Shown here: one piece after another, positions 1-4,327 of the stretch
How the letters are laid out: every line of letters starts with the position of its first letter
How positions within the stretch are numbered: the first letter of the stretch is position 1
Assembly (NCBI GenBank): GCA_012514125.1
Contig: JAAZAW010000247.1
Span: 1 to 6,833, forward strand
Source of the DNA: Phycisphaerae bacterium
GTDB taxonomy: Bacteria; Planctomycetota; Phycisphaerae; JAAYCJ01
Reading direction: 5' to 3'
DNA length: 6,833 nucleotides
Program-made: the position numbers and the translations under genes
The notes under the pieces: model-generated
What the model saw: only the letters and a program-made list of their open reading frames with translations
Databases searched by the model: none
Told to the model about the DNA's origin: nothing

Positions 1-41
1 AAGTTGAATTTTGGGAAATAAGGTTCAAAGCGGGAACAACC

Positions 42-116
42 GTCTGCATCCTATGGGTGCAGACTGAAAGCCCCCCTCTGGGGGGTAATTTACAAGGCCA
101 CGTGCTTTGCACGTGG
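42..116. repeat. Cluster of three hairpins
   Basis: Three stem-loops sit within 75 bases. The first pairs 42-51 with 55-64 (GTCTGCATCC / GGGTGCAGAC, one G-T wobble, 3-nt loop). The second pairs 71-76 with 80-85 (six C against six G, loop TCT). The third pairs 98-105 with 109-116 (CCACGTGC / GCACGTGG, loop TTT). The second is preceded by AAAG and followed by TAATTTAC. A GC-rich hairpin next to a short guide-like tetranucleotide and a TTAC-type site recalls the termini of IS200/IS605 elements and their guide RNAs, but that is a family resemblance only. No tnpA or tnpB gene is present, although one could lie to the left of the window. Alternatives are the 3' end of a structured RNA or a terminator group for an upstream gene. 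The hairpins are certain; their identity is not. Confidence 0.5.
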
Positions 117-163
117 ATATTTACTTTCGTAACCAGGCTGAGATATGTTCGCGGATGAAATCG

Positions 164-298
164 TCGTCTGTTAGCCCAACTTTCGCAGGTAGGGGAAAAA
201 TAAATGTATTTTCGATGATTTTCGCACAGGTCATTTTTCATTCTTCGCAGGGAATGCGGTTTTCCCTCTCAACTGCGGAAGTTGGGTTAGCCAGATGA
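164..298. repeat. Imperfect fold-back (MITE-like) element
   Basis: The arms 167-188 (TCTGTTAGCCCAACTTTCGCAG) and 273-295 are inverted copies that differ by a few transitions and one extra base. Pairing can be extended outward through TCRTCTG (164-170 with 293-299) and inward with gaps through AGGGGAAAA (191-199) against TTTTCCCTC (260-268). The outer ends of both arms therefore read TCTG..TARCCCAACTTYCGCAG, and the whole segment would fold into one long hairpin with an A/T-rich centre. This is the form of a small non-autonomous transposable element or of a structured RNA. No transposase is present and I see no clear target-site duplication. Short open frames across it have unnatural composition and are not called. 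Confidence 0.5.
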
Positions 299-505
299 AT
301 AATTGAGTACAGCATTTCGTTAATACGGGGCAAAAAGATTTGAAAAGCGGATAGTGCTTTTCATTATCGTCCGGTTCGACCGGAGGATGCGGTGGGGTTT
401 GTTGGCTGTTTCGAATTATTCCTTCCTGTGTAGTAAAACAAGGTCGAAGGATCACGCTGTTGCCACGGTGAAATATCCCGTGCGTTTTTTCAGCAAAATT
501 GCGAC

Positions 506-537
506 TTGACCCATTGGGCTGACCATGGCAATATAAC
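506..537 (+). promoter_or_regulatory. Weak candidate promoter for phosphoesterase gene
   Basis: TTGACC (506-511) is a 5/6 match to a sigma70 -35 box. TATAAC (532-537) is a 5/6 match to a -10 box, but the 20-nt spacing is too long. CAATAT at 529-534 gives the normal 17-nt spacing with only 3/6 matches. The position upstream of the start at 584 is sensible. The call is tentative. Confidence 0.3.
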
Positions 538-572
538 CTTAAATATTTTTAGCTTTCAGGGTTTTATTTGAT

Positions 573-579
573 AAGGAAG
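573..579 (+). promoter_or_regulatory. Ribosome-binding site of phosphoesterase gene
   Basis: AAGGAAG is a Shine-Dalgarno match a few bases before the ATG at 584. It supports that start, which also gives a clean signal peptide. Confidence 0.7.
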
Positions 580-583
580 TGCC

Positions 584-1603
584 ATGAAGTTTAGACGTTT
601 TTTCTTTATATTTCATATCTTCAGCATATTCATTTTAGCTGGCACTCTTTATGCCAAGGAACCAACCACGTCCACATCAACACCTCAATTAACTTTTGGA
701 GTGATAGCGGACGTACAGTATGCGGATGCGGAAAGTAGGGGCACCCGATATTACCGCAAATCTTTGAAAAGGTTTGAAGATTGCGTTCGAGACTTTAACT
801 CACATAAACCTGTGTTCGTTGTTCAGCTTGGAGATATCGTCGATCATGATAGTACGAGTTTCGAACCTACTCTTGCTATTTATAAGAAATTAAATATGCC
901 TGCGTATCATGTTATTGGGAATCATGATGCTTCGACTGCGTTCACCGCAAATAAGACGCCTGCCGAATATTTAGGCATTAAAAAAGGTTATTACGATTTT
1001 GTTTATTCCGGCTGGAGATTTGTTGTTCTTGATGCAACTGAACTTAACTTATTTATTACTCCTGCATCCAATCCGGCTTATGTTCAGGCCAAGGCTATGT
1101 ATGAAGAACTGAGAAAGAAAGGAGCTAGCAATGCTCAGCCGTGGAACGGTGGAGTGAGCAATGATCAACTTGTCTGGTTCAAAAATATTCTTGCAAAAGC
1201 TGCCAAGGCTCAAGAAAAAGTTATCGTTTTTGGACACAATCCAATTTGGCCCCAAGGTTCGCATAACTTGTGGAATGACCATGAAGTCTTTAACATTATT
1301 GAAAAGAGCGGATGTGTTGTTGCTTATATGAACGGCCATAACCACCAAGGTAGTTATCACCACAAAAATGGTATTCACTATCTGAACTTTCAAGGAATGA
1401 TAGAAACTGCAGATACAACAGCCTACGCTCTGGTTAAAATTTATCCAGATCGCTTGGAGGTTGTTGGCTATGGTCGTGAACCCTCACGCACCCTGACTTT
1501 CGTTAATCGTGAAAGTCCAGAATCAGGTCTACCGCTGTCAAATGAAACTAAAACAGGTTCGCTTGATAAGGACATCGGAAATAATGCTATGAAATCAAAA
1601 TGA
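584..1603 (+). CDS. Exported metallophosphoesterase, ADP-ribose/CDP-alcohol diphosphatase-like
   Basis: This 339-residue calcineurin-like metallophosphoesterase carries the motif set of the Mn-dependent ADP-ribose/CDP-alcohol diphosphatase (ADPRM) branch. Visible in order are GVIADVQYAD (39-48, with D43 and Q45; DxQ in place of the usual DxH marks this branch), GDIVD (83-87), GNHD (112-115), FGHNPIW (216-222, H218) and NGHNHQGSYH (250-259, H252 and H254). All expected metal-binding positions are present. Enzymes of this family hydrolyse ADP-ribose, CDP-choline and related diphosphates; which substrate applies here cannot be read. Residues 1-24 form a signal peptide: basic MKFRR, a Phe/Ile-rich core and a likely cut after LYA-24, so the enzyme acts outside the cytoplasm. 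The last 40 or so residues after GREPSRTLTF are a polar tail outside the catalytic fold. The gene stands alone. Its A/T-rich codon use contrasts with the lptD-like gene and may mean separate acquisition. Confidence 0.87.
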   Translation: MKFRRFFFIFHIFSIFILAGTLYAKEPTTSTSTPQLTFGVIADVQYADAESRGTRYYRKSLKRFEDCVRDFNSHKPVFVVQLGDIVDHDSTSFEPTLAIYKKLNMPAYHVIGNHDASTAFTANKTPAEYLGIKKGYYDFVYSGWRFVVLDATELNLFITPASNPAYVQAKAMYEELRKKGASNAQPWNGGVSNDQLVWFKNILAKAAKAQEKVIVFGHNPIWPQGSHNLWNDHEVFNIIEKSGCVVAYMNGHNHQGSYHHKNGIHYLNFQGMIETADTTAYALVKIYPDRLEVVGYGREPSRTLTFVNRESPESGLPLSNETKTGSLDKDIGNNAMKSK

Positions 1604-1772
1604 TACAAATCATTGAGTTCGATATTTGCCATTTTTGCTAAAGTCAGGCTGTGCCGGTGATGCGGCCGAGTAAGAGTGGCTGGAATTTAACCAAGATTTT
1701 TTTGGACGGGTTCAGAAAGCAGAGAAAAGGGGGCATTGCACTTTTTGCTTGTGATTTTTGTGTTTAGGGAAG

Positions 1773-1797
1773 GTAATTCGGGACAGCCGCGAATTAC
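1773..1797. repeat. Palindromic element with AATTCG arms
   Basis: GTAATTCG (1773-1780) and CGAATTAC (1790-1797) are perfect 8-bp inverted arms around a 9-nt loop. The right half, ACAGCCGCGAATTA (1783-1796), recurs exactly on the opposite strand at 3667-3680. Short palindromes of this general form are often dispersed REP-like repeats. There is no U-run next to it on either strand, so a Rho-independent terminator is unlikely. Confidence 0.45.
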
Positions 1798-1810
1798 TCC
1801 GAGATTATTC

Positions 1811-1825
1811 AATCAAAAGCGTATA
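1811..1825 (+). repeat. 15-bp direct repeat, copy 1
   Basis: AATCAAAAGCGTATA is identical to 3101-3115. The two copies bracket the DUF155-like gene, 1290 bp apart. Coincidence is possible but not very likely at this length. Confidence 0.4.
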
Positions 1826-1883
1826 TTCCCCTTTGGCGAAAGACGTCACTTCATAGCCGAAGATTCGAGAGTATGTGTGAATA

Positions 1884-2918
1884 TCAATCACGAGTGAAAT
1901 AAAAGAATTCGAGAATAATAATGATAAACCAACCCACCTGAAGGATGAAAAAGGCGATGATCTGTGCCCATTCCGCTCGGTGCTTGGCAGAGACACTGAA
2001 GTTTTCGGCGATAACGGCATAAATGTCTTCGAGCGATTCCAGTTTGCTTCGAATTGCCTTTCGCCATTCTTCAATTTTGAATTTGTTCGATGCCAGATCG
2101 TAATAGCGAGCGGAGTACCAGTCGCCGATAAGTTTGATGTCGCGTTCGAGACGCTGGAGTTGAGAGATGGAACTCATTCGGATGCGGATGATTTCCTTGA
2201 GATTGTTTACAAGCTGTCGGTCGGCGATGAGCATATTTCTGCCTGTGCGTTCAAGGACAATATTGGACATCTGGCGGAGTTGTTCTTCGAGCTGACGGTC
2301 CAGAATACGATGACGAAGAAGCTGAAGGTTGGCCAGTGTGAGCAGTTCGATGTCTTCCGCGGTATCGGCGGGGACCGGATCAAAGACGATCGCCCCGTCC
2401 CAGTCGATAATCGTCAGATCATTTTTGGCGTATTTGATTTGAGCTTTGAGCGTGTAGTCCACTTCTTTGGGATCGAGTTCCATACGCTCCGATTTAAGCA
2501 GACTGGCGATAATGGGCGCATGTTCTAAAAATTGTTCAGGCTCGCCCTCGTAGTCGGTGACGATAAAAATGGAGTAATCTTCGCTATAATCGATATCGCC
2601 GCCATATTCTTTGAGGATCGTCTGGACTTGAACATTGAGCTTGGCTTCCAGATTGAAAATATCTGGCTGGAAGAGATTTTCGACATCGACGACACACTGG
2701 ATCAGTAGAATGTCCGGCGGGTAGCCTCGAAGATGGAATACGATTTCTCTACCGTCGATTTCGGCGGTTTCCTGACCGACGATGACTTGGGCGGGGATCG
2801 CTTTGACCACATAAGAAGGGGCGCTTTTAACCAACTGCTGTTGAAAAACTTCACCTTGAAATTCCACCCGTACTTCACCGAGAAATATGATACACAATTG
2901 TTGTTTCATAAACATCAT
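1884..2918 (-). CDS. RMD1/DUF155-like tail-anchored protein
   Basis: The conceptual protein is about 344 residues (353 if TTG at 2945 is used; the numbering below counts from that TTG). Residues 15-170 are a mixed alpha/beta region. It is followed by NDLTIIDWDGAIVFDP (175-190), then a long helical, coiled-coil-prone region (195-318) opening with EDIELLTLANLQLLRHRILD, and one hydrophobic segment at about 326-349 just before the C-terminus (TRD). A beta-rich front, a 'gaivfdp'-like strand, a long helical hairpin and a C-terminal membrane anchor is the architecture of the RMD1/Sif2 (DUF155) family, whose bacterial members have no settled function. Identity here rests on architecture and general resemblance, so it is moderate. 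The start is uncertain: ATG at 2918, 2915 or 2909 are all possible and none has a clear Shine-Dalgarno sequence. The stop is TGA at 1884-1886. It is probably transcribed alone, convergent with the phosphoesterase gene. Confidence 0.75.
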   Translation of the reverse strand: MMFMKQQLCIIFLGEVRVEFQGEVFQQQLVKSAPSYVVKAIPAQVIVGQETAEIDGREIVFHLRGYPPDILLIQCVVDVENLFQPDIFNLEAKLNVQVQTILKEYGGDIDYSEDYSIFIVTDYEGEPEQFLEHAPIIASLLKSERMELDPKEVDYTLKAQIKYAKNDLTIIDWDGAIVFDPVPADTAEDIELLTLANLQLLRHRILDRQLEEQLRQMSNIVLERTGRNMLIADRQLVNNLKEIIRIRMSSISQLQRLERDIKLIGDWYSARYYDLASNKFKIEEWRKAIRSKLESLEDIYAVIAENFSVSAKHRAEWAQIIAFFILQVGWFIIIILEFFYFTRD

Positions 2919-2962
2919 TTTACCGCAGAAGTGATGATCCTTCAATAGGTCATCATCAGTGT

Positions 2963-2990
2963 GTTATACACTTTGATTTAGTCGTGTCGT
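2963..2990 (-). promoter_or_regulatory. Candidate promoter for the DUF155-like gene
   Basis: On the minus strand, ACGACA (2985-2990, 4/6) and TATAAC (2963-2968, 5/6) are separated by 16 nt. The -10 box lies inside a dyad, AGTGTGTTATACACT (2958-2972, 5-bp arms), which could be an operator. This is weak evidence, but it is the best promoter-like pair upstream of the gene. Confidence 0.35.
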
Positions 2991-3021
2991 AGCATTACAA
3001 ATATCAAACTTTCGGTCGCCC

Positions 3022-3074
3022 AGGAAAGTCGAAGCGACATGGTATAAGCCAACAAAAGACCCTTCGACTTTCCT
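3022..3074. repeat. Perfect 13-bp inverted repeat (long-loop hairpin)
   Basis: AGGAAAGTCGAAG (3022-3034) and CTTCGACTTTCCT (3062-3074) are exact inverted copies separated by 27 nt. It lies just downstream of the broken small membrane-protein gene on the minus strand and upstream of the DUF155-like gene. There is no U-run on either side, so a classical intrinsic terminator is not supported. It may be a transcript-end hairpin, a protein-binding dyad or a tiny mobile-element relic. Confidence 0.55.
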
Positions 3075-3086
3075 CAGGGTTCGAAA

Positions 3087-3387
3087 CTACGATACGTTTA
3101 AATCAAAAGCGTATAACGCGTTCACGATACGTCCGATCAGCATCGGATTTTCGGTTACTTTCATGTCCATGCCTTTGTCGTGATCGTGATAAATTGTTAT
3201 CCGAACAAACAGCGGCTGTTGTTCTTGTAGCTGTTTCATCCATTCCGTTCCGGAAGAGTGTCCAACTACGATCTGTTGTCTGTTTTATATTCAATTCGTT
3301 GCGGCTTTTTTCGAATACCCCGAAAGAAAGCCGCCACACAAACAACAATGAGAACAATCGAAGTAGATTGGAGTTTGTTGAAGACAT
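3087..3387 (-). pseudogene. Frameshifted small membrane-protein gene
   Basis: Natural-looking protein continues through two frames. From 3385 down to the TAG at 3266-3268 it reads VFNKLQSTSIVLIVVCVAAF and then FRGIRKKPQRIEYKTDNRS: one membrane helix followed by a basic stretch. From about 3284 down to the TAG at 3087-3089 it reads QQIVVGHSSGTEW, MKQLQEQQPLFVRITIYHDH and DKGMDMKVTENPMLIGRIV, ending NALYAFDLNVS. Joining them needs one lost base in the 3266-3284 overlap. A second lost base right after the ATG at 3385-3387 would restore a start that has GGAG five bases before it and touches the stop of the upstream Cys-rich gene (TAAATG). The frame actually opened by that ATG (to 3103, 94 residues, Ser/Arg/Thr-rich) looks out of frame. 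Other readings are that this 94-residue protein is real, or that the C-terminal 50 residues start separately at 3239. Function is unknown. Sequencing deletions cannot be excluded. Confidence 0.5.
3101..3115 (+). repeat. 15-bp direct repeat, copy 2
   Basis: AATCAAAAGCGTATA matches 1811-1825 exactly. It lies inside the 3' end of the broken small membrane-protein gene. Confidence 0.4.
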
Positions 3388-3525
3388 TTAATCTCCGCAG
3401 GCTTCCTCTCCTTCTGTATCGCAAGTACATTCACTGGAAGGCAAGTTACATCCCGAACAAACGCCATTTTTTATTTCCCGCCCACAAGATTCGCACGGCG
3501 TGCATCCACATTCCTGACACATCAT
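3388..3525 (-). CDS. 45-residue cysteine-rich protein
   Basis: A short gene reading MMCQECGCTPCESCGREIKN then GVCSGCNLPSSECTCDTEGE then EACGD. Ten of its 45 residues are cysteine (3, 6, 8, 11, 14, 23, 26, 33, 35, 43) in a CxxCxCxxCxxC..CxxC..CxC pattern. This is what a small zinc-binding or iron-sulfur protein would look like; the metal and role are not shown. GGAGG at 3531-3535 is a strong Shine-Dalgarno 5 bases before the ATG at 3525 (8 bases before the second ATG at 3522), and a good promoter lies upstream. The TAA stop (3388-3390) is followed at once by ATG of the next gene, so the two were probably translationally coupled. The acidic tail after CTC may be flexible. I do not recognise a named family. 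Confidence 0.75.
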   Translation of the reverse strand: MMCQECGCTPCESCGREIKNGVCSGCNLPSSECTCDTEGEEACGD

Positions 3526-3530
3526 TTCCC

Positions 3531-3535
3531 CCTCC
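3531..3535 (-). promoter_or_regulatory. Strong ribosome-binding site of Cys-rich gene
   Basis: The minus-strand sequence is GGAGG followed by GGGAA and then ATGATG. This near-ideal site is the main evidence that the 45-codon frame is a real gene. Confidence 0.75.
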
Positions 3536-3561
3536 ATAAAAAAGTTTGAGTATTTGAAATC

Positions 3562-3589
3562 ATTTTATCTTAAACGGGTGTGAAATCAA
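3562..3589 (-). promoter_or_regulatory. Probable promoter of the Cys-rich gene
   Basis: On the minus strand, TTGATT (3584-3589, 4/6) and TAAAAT (3562-3567, 5/6) are 16 nt apart. Transcription would begin near 3555 and give a leader of about 30 nt ahead of the start at 3525. Confidence 0.55.
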
Positions 3590-3718
3590 CAGGTGTTTTT
3601 AGAAGCTTAATACGCGGATTAACATTTTTATTTATTCAAATGTGTCATATTTGATGATTATGTGGATAATTCGCGGCTGTTTTGAATTTTATTTCTTTTT
3701 TATGTGGACGGCTTGGGG
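3590..3718. other. A/T-rich intergenic region with DnaA-box match
   Basis: No gene is seen. It contains a 6-bp inverted pair TCAAAT (3636-3641) / ATTTGA (3649-3654) with 7 nt between. TGTGGATAA at 3661-3669 is the reverse complement of the E. coli-type DnaA box TTATCCACA. Overlapping it is a 14-bp match (3667-3680) to the palindrome at 1783-1796. A single DnaA box does not make an origin. Confidence 0.35.
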
Positions 3719-4117
3719 TTAGCGGTTTTCGTATTGGAGCAGCAGGTCCATGATTTGGGTTTGACGGAAACTTTTGGCGTAGTGGATGGGTTTTCGGCCA
3801 TAGAGGTCCTCGGCGTGGAGGTCTGCGCCTTTTTTGAGGAGAAGTTCGACGATTTCGCGATTATTTCGGACGGCGGCCAGATGAAGGGGGGTGACCTGGC
3901 CTTCCTGACCTTTGATATTGATATCGGCGTCATGATCCAGAAGCAGGGTGACAATTTCCTTATGGCTGTTGAATACGGCGTGATGCAGGGCGGACATTTT
4001 GTCTTTGTCTAACGCATTGATGTTGCATTTTTTGCCCAGATTTGCCCGAACTTGATCCAAGATGCCGTCTTCTGCGGCTTGATGGAGCGAGATAACCGGT
4101 TCGATGTTTTCCTTCAT
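3719..4117 (-). CDS. Small ankyrin-repeat protein
   Basis: This 132-residue protein is built almost wholly of ankyrin repeats. They begin at ISLHQAAEDGILDQV (about 9-23), SALHHAVFNSHKEIVTLLLD (about 42-61), TPLHLAAVRNNREIVELLLK (about 75-94) and KPIHYAKSFRQTQIMDLLLQ (about 109-128). The middle two carry the canonical TPLHxA..GxxEIVxLLLxxGAD pattern; the first and last are capping variants. There is no signal peptide or membrane segment, so it is probably cytoplasmic, and such folds normally bind other proteins. The ATG at 4117 has AAGGGA (4125-4130) before it at good spacing. It is divergent from the lptD-like gene and upstream, on the same strand, of the Cys-rich gene, 193 bp away with that gene's own promoter between. 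No partner can be named. Confidence 0.85.
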   Translation of the reverse strand: MKENIEPVISLHQAAEDGILDQVRANLGKKCNINALDKDKMSALHHAVFNSHKEIVTLLLDHDADINIKGQEGQVTPLHLAAVRNNREIVELLLKKGADLHAEDLYGRKPIHYAKSFRQTQIMDLLLQYENR

Positions 4118-4160
4118 TATCCTGTCCCTTTAACGACCCATACGAATTTGAACATGTGCC

Positions 4161-4189
4161 ATCATATAAGGTTTGGCGGAGAAATTCAA
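4161..4189 (-). promoter_or_regulatory. Probable promoter of ankyrin gene
   Basis: On the minus strand, TTGAAT (4184-4189, 4/6) and TATGAT (4161-4166, 5/6) are exactly 17 nt apart. The predicted start of transcription is close to 4155, giving a leader of about 40 nt. It lies back to back with the lptD-like promoter. Confidence 0.5.
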
Positions 4190-4191
4190 TT

Positions 4192-4211
4192 GTTGGAAGT
4201 TGGAAGTTGGA
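4192..4211 (+). repeat. GTTGGAA short tandem repeat
   Basis: GTTGGAA occurs twice in tandem (4192-4198, 4199-4205), then a partial GTTGGA (4206-4211). It borders the -35 box of the ankyrin promoter on one side and the G7 run (4220-4226) on the other. Confidence 0.6.
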
Positions 4212-4235
4212 GAGAAGTCGGGGGGGCTTTTTTGT

Positions 4236-4263
4236 TTGACCATGGGGGGGGTGAGATTATAAT
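4236..4263 (+). promoter_or_regulatory. Promoter with poly-G spacer upstream of lptD-like gene
   Basis: TTGACC (4236-4241, 5/6) and a perfect TATAAT (4258-4263) are 16 nt apart. This is the strongest sigma70-type promoter in the window and is correctly placed for the gene starting at 4328, with a leader of about 55-60 nt. The spacer contains eight consecutive G (4244-4251). Gain or loss of one G would make the spacer 17 or 15 nt, so promoter strength could change by slipped-strand mispairing. The leader has a short GCCT/AGGC dyad near 4277-4287. Confidence 0.7.
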
Positions 4264-4318
4264 CGAAACTCGACAAAGCCTATGAGGCGCATTCGTTTTA
4301 TAAATATACCATTAAGAC

Positions 4319-4325
4319 AGGGAAG
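4319..4325 (+). promoter_or_regulatory. Ribosome-binding site deciding the GTG start
   Basis: AGGGAAG lies just before GTG at 4328. An in-frame TAA at 4313-4315 rules out any start further upstream, and the GTG begins a clean signal peptide. Confidence 0.65.
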
Positions 4326-4327
4326 CC

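Larger units (their letters stand above)
299..583. other. Intergenic region before the phosphoesterase gene
   Basis: No convincing coding sequence is seen on either strand. It contains a small perfect hairpin at 370-384 (TCCGGT, loop TCG, ACCGGA) and an 8-bp inverted pair GAATAATT (297-304) / AATTATTC (414-421) that may be chance. Its 3' end carries the probable promoter and ribosome-binding site of the phosphoesterase gene. Confidence 0.5.
1604..1883. other. Intergenic region between convergent genes
   Basis: This gap separates the 3' ends of the phosphoesterase gene (+) and the DUF155-like gene (-). No gene is seen. It has a T7 run at 1697-1703 after a weak imperfect stem (1679-1695), which could be a poor terminator for the plus-strand gene. 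It also has the palindrome at 1773-1797 and one copy of a 15-bp repeat at 1811-1825. Confidence 0.45.

Noticed and set aside
107..298. 63-residue plus-strand open frame
   Set aside because: It starts inside a hairpin and runs through the fold-back element. There is no ribosome-binding site and no recognisable pattern.
231..455. 74-residue minus-strand open frame
   Set aside because: It overlaps the fold-back arm, has irregular composition and shows no start signals.
1679..1703. Possible intrinsic terminator (weak stem plus T7)
   Set aside because: The stem is about 4 bp with a bulge, too weak to call.
1805..2074. 89-residue minus-strand open frame overlapping the DUF155-like 3' end
   Set aside because: Mostly an out-of-frame reading of the larger gene. 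Its tail (GYEVTSFAKGEYTLLIE) looks natural but is too short to claim.
1980..2528. 182-residue plus-strand open frame inside the DUF155-like gene
   Set aside because: It looks superficially protein-like but lacks a ribosome-binding site and motifs. The minus-strand frame is longer, with coherent helices and a membrane anchor.
3661..3669. Perfect DnaA box (TTATCCACA on minus strand)
   Set aside because: Only one box, with no cluster, unwinding element or dnaA/dnaN neighbours. A single match in this length is quite possible by chance.
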